From the IMG/VR virus record IMGVR_UViG_3300005613_000380, positions 1-25,424 of that record: a DNA stretch of 25,424 nucleotides; one strand, written 5' to 3'. Shown here piece by piece: positions 6,055-13,303 of this stretch. A program made the position numbers and the translations under genes. Origin of the DNA: a virus. The number at the start of each line of letters is the position of its first letter. Positions within the stretch are counted from its first letter, which is position 1. A model generated the notes under the pieces. It did not search any database, was not told the origin of the DNA, and saw only the letters and a list, made by a program, of their open reading frames with translations.

Positions 6055-6128
6055 TTGACATTTCCGTAATTATCTACGCACAATATTACAAAATTGTAGG
6101 CGGTATACCCTTCAATCACAATATTGTG
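6055..6128 (+). promoter_or_regulatory. Putative late promoter with CACAATAT dyads
   Basis: The 130-base gap 5998-6127 is AT-rich against its surroundings. TTGACA at 6055-6060 with CACAAT at 6079-6084 (18-bp spacer) makes a plausible sigma70-like promoter. GCACAATAT (6078-6086) covers the -10 and also occurs, inverted, in the operator at 379-406. A perfect 12-bp palindrome CACAATATTGTG lies at 6117-6128, at the portal start, and ACAAT/ATTGT flank 6081-6097. A shared repressor for both promoters is inferred. No terminator hairpin is evident after 5997. Confidence 0.45.
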
Positions 6129-7813
6129 TGCAGATGCCCGAAAATCCGAATCTACTGACCATAGACGACGTCCCAGACGAGTACCTTGAGGTAGTCGCCA
6201 GGGAATTGCAGTTCTCTGTCCCGTGGCAGTACGATCCTGATTATCAGACCTACAAAGACCCGGACAACTTCCCCGTCCTCTCTTCCCCCGACAAGGACGA
6301 TCCCTCCCGAACCCGAGACGTTCTACAGGAGCTTTGCTTCCAGAAGGCCACCCGCAACCCCCAGGTGGCCACCGCCATCAAAGGTCTTGTGGGACGTCTT
6401 ACGGGTATGGGGTTCAGCGTCAGCTCTGAAATTGCCGACCTTCAGGCCGTGATTGAAGAGATTGAACTGGATCCCCGCAACCGCCTGTACAACTTCTGGC
6501 CCAAGTACGTGGGCCGGTCCTTTATCGAGGGCGAGCTGTTCCTCTGCCTGACCTGCCATTCGGACGGGTTTATCGAAGTGGACTTCATCGACCCGGCAGC
6601 CATTACCGGGGCTGAGGATGACACCGGCATTATCGCGCACCCCAACAAGACCACCACGCCCCTGGTGTACTGCATTAAGGACGATGAAAGGAAGATTGAC
6701 GAGCAGATCCCCTCCATCTTCATTGCTCGCTATCCCGAATGGATCAAGATTGCGCAAAAAGACCGGTACTACTCAGATCAGGCCGTCAAGAGCAGCCGAA
6801 CTACCAACAGAAAATTCAAAGAACTGGGTGGATTCTTCCGATTCGTGGTGTCGTGGGATAAGTCCATGATCACCTTGCGCAACATCGGCCATGTGCGCAC
6901 GGTCCTCAAGTGGATCGAGCACTACGAGATGCTCAAGCAATACGAGATCGACTGGAAAAAGTCGGTGGGGTCCTATGTGTGGGCCGTCCAGTTCACGGAT
7001 TTCAAGTCGTGGATGAAGTGGATGCAGATGTCGGATGAGGACAAGCGAAAGACCGGCATTGCGGCCAAAAAGACCCCGGGCGGCACCATGGTCCTGGGAC
7101 CCAACATGGAGATGAAGGTCTTGAACCCGAACCTTCCCAATATCTCTGAATCCGATACCGATATCCTTCACATGGTTACGGCGGGCCTGAATGAACCCGA
7201 GGACGTGGCCACCGGCCAGAGCAAGGGCACATTCGCCTCTGTCAAAGAGTCCCGCGGCCCCATGAGCGACCGGATCTCCGATGAGGTCGCCTACTTCGGC
7301 AGGTTCCTGACATACGATTTTTGGGGGAGCATCTTCTTCCTCAAGTCCAAACTGACCGGCTTTAAGGAGACCTTCCGCGTGCGCGAGGCCGTGGAGTTCA
7401 AGAATAACGAACCTGTTTTCAAGTGGGTCCAGAAACGGCCCGAGCAGTTGATCGACATCAACTTTCCCACATCCGAGGTGAACGATCTGGAGGCCCGCGC
7501 CCGGGCGCTGTTGGGCGTCAAGCATGCGGCCATCCCCGAAACCCTGGGGATTCCCTACTCAGAGGTGGCGCGAAAGATGGGGTTTGGCAACTATGCCAGC
7601 CTGAGACTGAAATACGAGGCAGAAAAAGAAAAGTACCCTGAATTGCCTTTGACGCTGGACGCCGAAAGCATTCAGGAACAAGAACAGGCGGAACCGGCCA
7701 AGGCCGGCGTTCCCAAGAAGGACGGATCTGGCGAGGGAGTTCGCAAAAACAAAGGGAGAGGCGGTACGCCGAAAGACAAGCAGCAGAAAACAGGAAAAGG
7801 AAAGGCCAAGTAG
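6128..7813 (+). CDS. Portal protein
   Basis: 561 residues. Portal-like features are an N-terminal region with repeated DP motifs, LVGRLTGMGFSV, a long helical midsection, and EDVATGQSKGTFASVKESRGPMSDRI, typical of siphophage/myophage portal clips. The last 50 residues are lysine/glutamate-rich and basic (KNKGRGGTPKDKQQK...). Portals form the dodecameric DNA gate at one capsid vertex and bind the large terminase. The start is GTG 6128 or, more likely, ATG 6134; neither has a good Shine-Dalgarno, which is odd for a major gene. The CACAATATTGTG palindrome ends on the GTG. Confidence 0.88.
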   Translation: MQMPENPNLLTIDDVPDEYLEVVARELQFSVPWQYDPDYQTYKDPDNFPVLSSPDKDDPSRTRDVLQELCFQKATRNPQVATAIKGLVGRLTGMGFSVSSEIADLQAVIEEIELDPRNRLYNFWPKYVGRSFIEGELFLCLTCHSDGFIEVDFIDPAAITGAEDDTGIIAHPNKTTTPLVYCIKDDERKIDEQIPSIFIARYPEWIKIAQKDRYYSDQAVKSSRTTNRKFKELGGFFRFVVSWDKSMITLRNIGHVRTVLKWIEHYEMLKQYEIDWKKSVGSYVWAVQFTDFKSWMKWMQMSDEDKRKTGIAAKKTPGGTMVLGPNMEMKVLNPNLPNISESDTDILHMVTAGLNEPEDVATGQSKGTFASVKESRGPMSDRISDEVAYFGRFLTYDFWGSIFFLKSKLTGFKETFRVREAVEFKNNEPVFKWVQKRPEQLIDINFPTSEVNDLEARARALLGVKHAAIPETLGIPYSEVARKMGFGNYASLRLKYEAEKEKYPELPLTLDAESIQEQEQAEPAKAGVPKKDGSGEGVRKNKGRGGTPKDKQQKTGKGKAK

Positions 7814-7894
7814 CAATGGAGTTGTTCAAGCCGACAATATTTGAAGAACTTTTTAGGCCCGCATTTATTCCGCGCCATCTAAGGAGAATGAGCA

Positions 7895-9370
7895 TTGGAA
7901 AAGGCAACCCTTACACGATTGGCAGCAAAGGTCATCAACACCCCACTCATGATCCTTCCAGACAAGCTCAGCGTCATATTGTCTGTGATCGGGAACAGGA
8001 TAGGGATTGACGAGCAGATCGATTTGCTGAGGTCCGACTTCGAGACGCCGGAGCGCAAAGACGGTCCGAGCCCTTCGAATATCAGCGTCATCCCTGTGTA
8101 TGGGTCCCTTGTTCATCGAACCCATGGATTGGACGCCATGTCCGGCCTGACGTCCTACGATGAAATTCGAAACGATTTCAGGGCGGCGATGGAGGCGGAT
8201 ACAGACGCCGTCTTGTTCGACATCAACAGCCCGGGCGGCGAGGCGCACGGACTTATGGACCTGGTGGATGAAATTTACGATGCCAGAAGTGAAAAGCCCA
8301 TTTACGCCATTGCCAATGAGTCGGCTTATTCTGCCGCTTACGCTATTGCATCAGCCGCGGACAAGGTTTTTTTGTCGCGGTCAGCAGGTGTCGGCTCTGT
8401 GGGCGTTATTGCCATCCACATGGATCAAAGCAAGTACGATGAGAAGGTGGGTGTCAAATACACCCCCATATACGCAGGGGCAAGAAAGAACGATCTAAAC
8501 CCGCACTTTCCGTTGTCAAGCGAGGCGAAAGGCATTCTCCAGGACGAAGTGGCGGAGCATTACGAGATATTCGTGAACACGGTGGCCCGGAACAGAAACA
8601 TGAAGGTATCCCAAGTAAAGGCAACCGAGGCAGGGATGTTCACTGGCGATAGAGCTGTAACCATTGGGTTTGCAGATGAAGTGATGTCGTTCCCATCGGC
8701 AGTTGCCGCCATTGGCGGCAGCAAAGGTGCGATCTCCATGGGAACCCGTGAAACTAAAATCAACGCTCCCGAGAGCGACCCAAACAAACCTTTAGAGAAG
8801 GAGGTGAGCGGAATGAATTTTGACCAATTCAGCAAAGATCATCCTGAGCTGCTTAAAGAGATCGTGGACAAAACCACGGAAGAGCTGACCGTCCAGTTTA
8901 CAGCGGAAAAGCAAGGTCTTGAAGACAAGTTGGCCCAGGAGCGGAATGGTTTCTCTCAGGAGCGCGAGAAGTTTCAGACACAACTGGCGGCCCTTGAAAA
9001 GGCGGAAGCCATCCGACGGGAAAAGGAACTGAAGTTCGAGGCCCAGGCCCTGTGGCGGGACAAGCTGAATGCCAGCGATATCCCGGACAGACTGCATGAC
9101 AAGGTGATGAACCAGGTCAGCTACGAGCGGTTTGTCAAAGACGGGGTTCTGGACATGGAAGCCTTTGAGAAGGCCGTTGACGACGAGATCGTTGACTGGA
9201 CAGAACGGGGCGTGACTTCAAGCGCATTGGGATTCGGACTGTCTGTCAAGACGGTCGAGGACTCCACGGCGCGGAAACAGAAACAGGAAGAGCAAGACGA
9301 CGATGAACTGGCCAACTCGCTGTATTCCCTGGCGAGAGGCGTTCAGAGCGAAGGAAAGGAGGTGAGCTAA
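7895..9370 (+). CDS. Capsid maturation protease (S49/SppA-like) fused to scaffold
   Basis: 491 residues from TTG 7895, with AAGGAG 8 bases upstream. Residues ~100-260 form a ClpP/SppA-type serine protease: DINSPGGEAHG, the nucleophile candidate S146 in ESAYSAAYAIAS, GVGSVGVIAIHMD, and the general base candidate K198 in GARKNDLNP. From residue 307 the chain becomes charged and coiled-coil, typical of scaffolds. As in lambda C, the protease would process scaffold and head proteins during prohead maturation. It lies 81 bases after the portal. Confidence 0.9.
   Translation: MEKATLTRLAAKVINTPLMILPDKLSVILSVIGNRIGIDEQIDLLRSDFETPERKDGPSPSNISVIPVYGSLVHRTHGLDAMSGLTSYDEIRNDFRAAMEADTDAVLFDINSPGGEAHGLMDLVDEIYDARSEKPIYAIANESAYSAAYAIASAADKVFLSRSAGVGSVGVIAIHMDQSKYDEKVGVKYTPIYAGARKNDLNPHFPLSSEAKGILQDEVAEHYEIFVNTVARNRNMKVSQVKATEAGMFTGDRAVTIGFADEVMSFPSAVAAIGGSKGAISMGTRETKINAPESDPNKPLEKEVSGMNFDQFSKDHPELLKEIVDKTTEELTVQFTAEKQGLEDKLAQERNGFSQEREKFQTQLAALEKAEAIRREKELKFEAQALWRDKLNASDIPDRLHDKVMNQVSYERFVKDGVLDMEAFEKAVDDEIVDWTERGVTSSALGFGLSVKTVEDSTARKQKQEEQDDDELANSLYSLARGVQSEGKEVS
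8813..9370 (+). CDS. Nested in-frame scaffold protein (lambda Nu3-like)
   Basis: Inside the protease gene, AAGGAGGTGAGCGG precedes an in-frame ATG at 8813, one of the strongest ribosome binding sites in the window and the same sequence used before the genes at 9371 and 10077. Translation from here gives 185 residues: MNFDQFSKDHPELLKEIVDK..., a long coiled coil (about residues 20-85), then a compact C-terminal domain. The arrangement copies lambda C/Nu3, where an internal start makes free scaffold in excess over protease. The site is seen; its use is inferred. Confidence 0.75.
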   Translation: MNFDQFSKDHPELLKEIVDKTTEELTVQFTAEKQGLEDKLAQERNGFSQEREKFQTQLAALEKAEAIRREKELKFEAQALWRDKLNASDIPDRLHDKVMNQVSYERFVKDGVLDMEAFEKAVDDEIVDWTERGVTSSALGFGLSVKTVEDSTARKQKQEEQDDDELANSLYSLARGVQSEGKEVS

Positions 9371-10057
9371 ATGACGTTGGGCGATACCCCTTACATCTAT
9401 CGTGGAACGCAAGAGGATATTAGGCGCTTATTTTACAGCGACCATTCCATTGCGCTCACAAGGGCAGTGACCATCCCCGCAGGATACGGCGTGATTAAAG
9501 CCGGAGCCGTAATGGGGATCATCACGGAAAGCACGAACCGAGTGGACCAGTATGTCCCCTATACGGGCCTTGATGCAGTCGGAAACGTTGCGGCCGGCGT
9601 TGCCGACCTGTTTGGAGCGGCCTTCTTGACGGACGACCCAAGCACGGGCACAACCGGATATGTGACCATGGACGACAGTTACAAGTTTGCCGTTGGCGAC
9701 CATCTGGTTGCTGGCGACAGCGACTTGTCGCCTACAGACCTTGGGGCCATCACGGCCATCGACAGGACCACTTACAGCCATATTGCCGGGATCACCGTGA
9801 CCAATTCCTTTGATTCCGAAACTGTGGCCAAGGGGGCCGTAATTACCATCCAGTCAGCAACCTCATCTCCATATGTGTGCGCGAAGGGGATACTGATCGG
9901 TACGGTTGACGCAGGGACAGGCGAAAATGCGAAGGGCGCACAAGGCGTCATCGTGGTGAAGAACGCCATGCTCTACAAGAGCGGTCTCTACAACTACAAC
10001 GCGGATGTCCTGACAGACCTTGGCGGGTCTGAGGACGGCCGCTATGTTGTCATATAA
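9371..10057 (+). CDS. Head decoration protein, gpD-like
   Basis: 228 residues; AAAGGAGGTGAGCTAA precedes ATG 9371. A beta-rich, glycine/threonine/alanine-rich sequence (TIPAGYGVIKAGAVMGIITE, GYVTMDDSYKFAVGDHLVAG, AKGILIGTVDAGTGENAKGAQGVIVVKNAMLYKSGL) and position between the scaffold and capsid genes suggest a lambda gpD-like capsid-stabilising decoration protein. It is about twice the length of gpD, because of an inserted beta segment in the middle. Family is inferred mainly from position and composition. Confidence 0.65.
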   Translation: MTLGDTPYIYRGTQEDIRRLFYSDHSIALTRAVTIPAGYGVIKAGAVMGIITESTNRVDQYVPYTGLDAVGNVAAGVADLFGAAFLTDDPSTGTTGYVTMDDSYKFAVGDHLVAGDSDLSPTDLGAITAIDRTTYSHIAGITVTNSFDSETVAKGAVITIQSATSSPYVCAKGILIGTVDAGTGENAKGAQGVIVVKNAMLYKSGLYNYNADVLTDLGGSEDGRYVVI

Positions 10058-10076
10058 AGAAAGGAGGTGAACAGTT

Positions 10077-11300
10077 ATGCCTATCAGTATTAGCGATATA
10101 CCGGCACTGAAGTTGACGGTACTCAACAAGCTCATAACCAAGTACATGGCACCTCCGAATCTGATTCTCCAAAAAATGTTTTCGGATGTGAAATACGAAT
10201 CCGACGACATTGAATGGGAATCCCAGGTGGGTAGCAGGGGCTTGACTCCCTTTGCGGCTGAGGACGCACCTGCGCCGAGGGCGTCTGTACCTGGCCTTGC
10301 CTCAAATCGCGCCCATGCTGCGTTTTGGAAGGAAAAAACGTTTTTCGGAAGCTCTTTCCTGAACAACATTCGGCAGCCGGGAACGGACCGGAAGTATCAG
10401 CAGGCGGCGAGGACCCTGTCCAACCAGTCCAGAAACCTGAGTAACAGGGCATATCGGCGTAAGGAATGGATGATCGCCCAGATGCTGTGTAACGACGGGT
10501 TTACCTACAAGGACTACAACGATCAGTACATCACTTTGGACTACGGAATCCCGGACGACAACAAGGTATCCCTTGCGACGGCTGACAAGTGGGACGCGGG
10601 GACATCCCGTAATATCGCAGAGGACATCTTTGATGCGAAGCTGACGGTCAGCAACAACAATGCGGGCGCCTTGAACCATGCCATTTTCACCAGTGAAGTC
10701 CTGAAGTATTTGATCTTTGACGACACCATTCAGACACTGCTTCAGAAGTCTGCTTATGGCGAGGGGGACCTGTTCAAGAACCCCCAAATGGTCATTGGGA
10801 CGTTGATTGGTATTGGCAACATGCACCTTTACGATGAGGCTTATCAGATCAGGTCTTATCTGGATGCGGCCCTGAGCGCAGGGACAGATCCGACCGTGTA
10901 TGTTGACGATACCGTTGACTTCGAGGTAGACGGAACGCTGACAGTCCTCGATACGTCCGCAAATACCACCGAAACCCTAACTATTTCATCTATCGACAGC
11001 AATGCTGGAACGATTACCTGTACCGGCACGCTTTCTTCGTCCTATAAGGCGAAAGAGGACCTTGTTTACATGACGAAGAAGTTCATTCCGACCGACAAGT
11101 TTGTTATGTGGGCCGATACTGTCGATGGAGAACCCATTGCCGAGTTTATGAGTGCGCCTCATGAACTGTCAAGGCAGTGGGGTCAGCAAATGGACCGATG
11201 GACGGTTCAGGACCCGGATGGGTTGTACTTGAGGGTTGAAGACAAGGGCCTTCCGGTTCTCTACCACGAGGATGCAGTTTACCAACTAACCGTAGTCTAA
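10077..11300 (+). CDS. Major capsid protein (gpE-like) with inserted beta domain
   Basis: 407 residues; AAAGGAGGTGAACAGTT precedes ATG 10077. The sequence has the shape of lambda gpE-type capsid proteins: an N-terminal arm, SVPGLASNRAHAAFWKEKTFFG, a spine helix (EWMIAQMLCNDGF), NHAIFTSEVLKYLIFDD, and the C-terminal KKFIPTDKFVMWAD...VYQLTVV. Residues about 266-332 (AGTDPTVYVDDTVDFEVDGT... to KAKEDLVYM) read as a separate threonine-rich beta domain inserted in the fold. Such insertions project from the capsid surface. It forms the icosahedral shell. Confidence 0.85.
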   Translation: MPISISDIPALKLTVLNKLITKYMAPPNLILQKMFSDVKYESDDIEWESQVGSRGLTPFAAEDAPAPRASVPGLASNRAHAAFWKEKTFFGSSFLNNIRQPGTDRKYQQAARTLSNQSRNLSNRAYRRKEWMIAQMLCNDGFTYKDYNDQYITLDYGIPDDNKVSLATADKWDAGTSRNIAEDIFDAKLTVSNNNAGALNHAIFTSEVLKYLIFDDTIQTLLQKSAYGEGDLFKNPQMVIGTLIGIGNMHLYDEAYQIRSYLDAALSAGTDPTVYVDDTVDFEVDGTLTVLDTSANTTETLTISSIDSNAGTITCTGTLSSSYKAKEDLVYMTKKFIPTDKFVMWADTVDGEPIAEFMSAPHELSRQWGQQMDRWTVQDPDGLYLRVEDKGLPVLYHEDAVYQLTVV

Positions 11301-11315
11301 AGGGGGTGATCCGAT

Positions 11316-11786
11316 ATGAAATCAAGATTAGGACCATACCCCAGCGCAGGATTTCCGAAACTGGTGGCGGCGAATGTCTTGCCGCCGCTCGTGGCGGTGG
11401 TTTCCGGCGAATTGACCAGCAACGTAACAAGCGCACCCATGGGAGCGGCCAGATTCTCCGGGTACATCTCGGACGTATGGTTGTCCGTGGCCGGTTCAGG
11501 GAAGGATGACGCAGCGACCCTGAGCCTCACGGCGGATGTTATGATCAACGGGACCACGTGCTTGACCACGAACCCGGTGATCGCTCATGTGTCCGGCGAA
11601 GCGGCCCAGCAGAAAACCACCAAGGTGAGCGGCGACACGGGCGTCACCCAGGCCGTGCTGAGTTCCAGCAATTCGGTGTCTCAGGGCGATGTGATCAGCT
11701 ATAGCCTGACCCTGACCCGGACCGCATCTCCCACTACGGAGATAAACAACGCGGCGGTGGTAGTGGAGTTTGAACCTGCATTCTAA
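11316..11786 (+). CDS. Beta-rich Ser/Thr-rich virion protein (hypothetical)
   Basis: 156 residues; AAAGGGGGTGAT precedes ATG 11316. The body is rich in Ser, Thr, Ala and Val with alternating hydrophobic strands (LSLTADVMINGTTC, TKVSGDTGVTQAVLSSSNSV, ISYSLTLTRTASPTTEINNA), as in head-fibre or decoration proteins. Position after the major capsid gene agrees. I do not recognise the family. The abundance of surface Ser/Thr makes it a candidate acceptor for the sugar-modifying enzymes encoded downstream (inference). Confidence 0.55.
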   Translation: MKSRLGPYPSAGFPKLVAANVLPPLVAVVSGELTSNVTSAPMGAARFSGYISDVWLSVAGSGKDDAATLSLTADVMINGTTCLTTNPVIAHVSGEAAQQKTTKVSGDTGVTQAVLSSSNSVSQGDVISYSLTLTRTASPTTEINNAAVVVEFEPAF

Positions 11787-11801
11787 CGGAGGTCAATCGA
11801 C

Positions 11802-12269
11802 ATGCGTGTCGAACTATTGAAAACATTGAAAGGACAAAAGCTCTGGAAAAAGGGGACGGTGTTCGACGACGCCGATACCCCTTTTCCCAGGGATATTCAA
11901 GGTGAAATCCAAGCCCGTTCACGCGTAATCAAGGTGCTCCCCGACCTGCCCAAAAGGGTCGTGGAGGTCGCAGCGGAGATTGTTGCGGCGAAACCCGAAC
12001 CCGAGCCCCAAGCAGAGCAGGACGAGATCCCCCAGGATATCTTTCCGGAGCTGGAAAGACTGATCGAATTACAGGGCACCATAGCGTCCGTGGCCCGTCT
12101 GATGGATGTGTCAACCGTGACGATCAACCGATGGCGACAGAAAAGACCGCGAGCTGAAGTGATACAGAACGTCAAAGAGGCGTACGCAAAGGTGACGGCC
12201 CATGACCAAAACAGAGCTGACAACCCTTCTCCAGCAGGAGTTGAAGGGGCTTACTTCCAACCTGAATGA
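11802..12269 (+). CDS. Structural-region protein with C-terminal HTH
   Basis: 155 residues; CGGAGGT lies 8 bases before ATG 11802. The first 45 residues (MRVELLKTLKGQKLWKKGTVFDD...) form a compact basic domain seen in small head proteins. A Pro/Glu/Ala linker (KPEPEPQAEQDE, about 66-80) follows, then an HTH at 92-115 (TIASVARLMDVSTVTINRWR). A DNA-binding module in a head-gene position is unusual and may be a fusion, or may contact packaged DNA or regulate late genes. It overlaps the next gene by 68 bases. Confidence 0.55.
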   Translation: MRVELLKTLKGQKLWKKGTVFDDADTPFPRDIQGEIQARSRVIKVLPDLPKRVVEVAAEIVAAKPEPEPQAEQDEIPQDIFPELERLIELQGTIASVARLMDVSTVTINRWRQKRPRAEVIQNVKEAYAKVTAHDQNRADNPSPAGVEGAYFQPE

Positions 12270-12657
12270 CAACGATTACTCAAACGCCATTGACCAGGCC
12301 GAGCGGGATACCGGCTGGTCCATGCCGCAATCGACGGACTTCAAGGTAAAGTGGCTGATTGAGCGGAGCAAACGGCACATCTTTTTCTATCTGATGTCCG
12401 AGGCCGCCGCCAAGTTCAGGGTGGAAGACGTTCATCTTCAGCACAAGTTCGACCACTACGAAAAGCTCATCGACAAGATGGACGCTGACTTTGATCAGGC
12501 CCAGAAAGACGATCCATATCAGTTTGCAGACGTGTCCGCCTACGAGCAGTTTGGCCACAAGGTGGATGCCGGGTTTGCCTATGAGCCACAGACCGGCAGA
12601 GACCATACGTATGACGACGACAATGTGGTGCTGATTCATCCCAACGAGAACTCATGA
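12202..12657 (+). CDS. Head-tail connector-like protein
   Basis: 151 residues starting MTKTELTTLLQQELKGLTSN. It is mostly helical (NDNDYSNAIDQAERDTGW, IERSKRHIFFYLMSEAAAKF, HYEKLIDKMDADFDQA), the profile of gp6/gp15-type adaptor proteins that add onto the portal. AAAGGTGA lies before ATG 12202. Position after the head genes supports the call; sequence match alone is weak. The 68-base overlap with the previous gene implies coupling. Confidence 0.5.
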   Translation: MTKTELTTLLQQELKGLTSNLNDNDYSNAIDQAERDTGWSMPQSTDFKVKWLIERSKRHIFFYLMSEAAAKFRVEDVHLQHKFDHYEKLIDKMDADFDQAQKDDPYQFADVSAYEQFGHKVDAGFAYEPQTGRDHTYDDDNVVLIHPNENS

Positions 12658-12660
12658 TCC

Positions 12661-13281
12661 GTGTCTATCGGCGCTGACATAAAAGAAGTCTTTGAAGAGG
12701 TGGGATCGGCTTACACGATTGTCCGCGATGCCGGCAATGTGTCAGGCGAATACGGGATGTATAAAACCACATCCCAGGCCACCAAGCCCATCACCCTGGA
12801 GCATTTCCGGCGCGGAAAGCTGTCATACGATACCCAATGCACCACCGGCGACGTCATCGAGTTCGACACCACGGCGGAGCGGTTCATGGTCATGAACAAG
12901 CTCCCCAAGATGCTGGAAAACGAGGTCTACCGATACGATGCTATCTTCTACAAGTGCAATATCGCCAGCGGCGAACTGCTGAGGCCCAGCGGGGAAGTAT
13001 GGGACAGCGATACGTACCATAAAGAGACCCAGTGGAATTCGATCAAGGACAACTGCGATGCCATGCAGGTGGCGGCCCTTTACGGCAACGATCTCGAATC
13101 AGACCAGGAACTGGCCCTGCTGAATCTCCATAAAGACGAGGTTTACATTCCGCATTCTGTGGGCGCCCAAGTGATGGACCGCTGGCAACCGGCATCGGGC
13201 GAATATTATCAGGTGGCCACCATCGAAACCCGGCGATACCCCGGCGTTGACGTTCTGATTGTCGAGGAAGATCACAGGTAA
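12661..13281 (+). CDS. Phage structural protein of unknown type (206 aa)
   Basis: 206 residues from GTG 12661, three bases after the previous stop; the ribosome binding site is poor. The product begins with an EEVGSAYTIVRDAG segment, runs through mixed alpha/beta sequence and ends in ASGEYYQVATIETRRYPGVDVLIVEEDHR. Phage genes with this start and position serve as head-closure/neck components. I cannot name the family. It is the last virion-type gene before the glycosyltransferase cassette. Confidence 0.5.
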   Translation: MSIGADIKEVFEEVGSAYTIVRDAGNVSGEYGMYKTTSQATKPITLEHFRRGKLSYDTQCTTGDVIEFDTTAERFMVMNKLPKMLENEVYRYDAIFYKCNIASGELLRPSGEVWDSDTYHKETQWNSIKDNCDAMQVAALYGNDLESDQELALLNLHKDEVYIPHSVGAQVMDRWQPASGEYYQVATIETRRYPGVDVLIVEEDHR

Positions 13282-13303
13282 CCAATCACCCTGGAGGTGA
13301 AGC

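Noticed and set aside
7816-8010. Possible small ORF between portal and protease (64 codons)
   Set aside because: Weak start spacing; its second half only repeats the protease region in another frame. The first ~25 residues could be a leader but are not supported.
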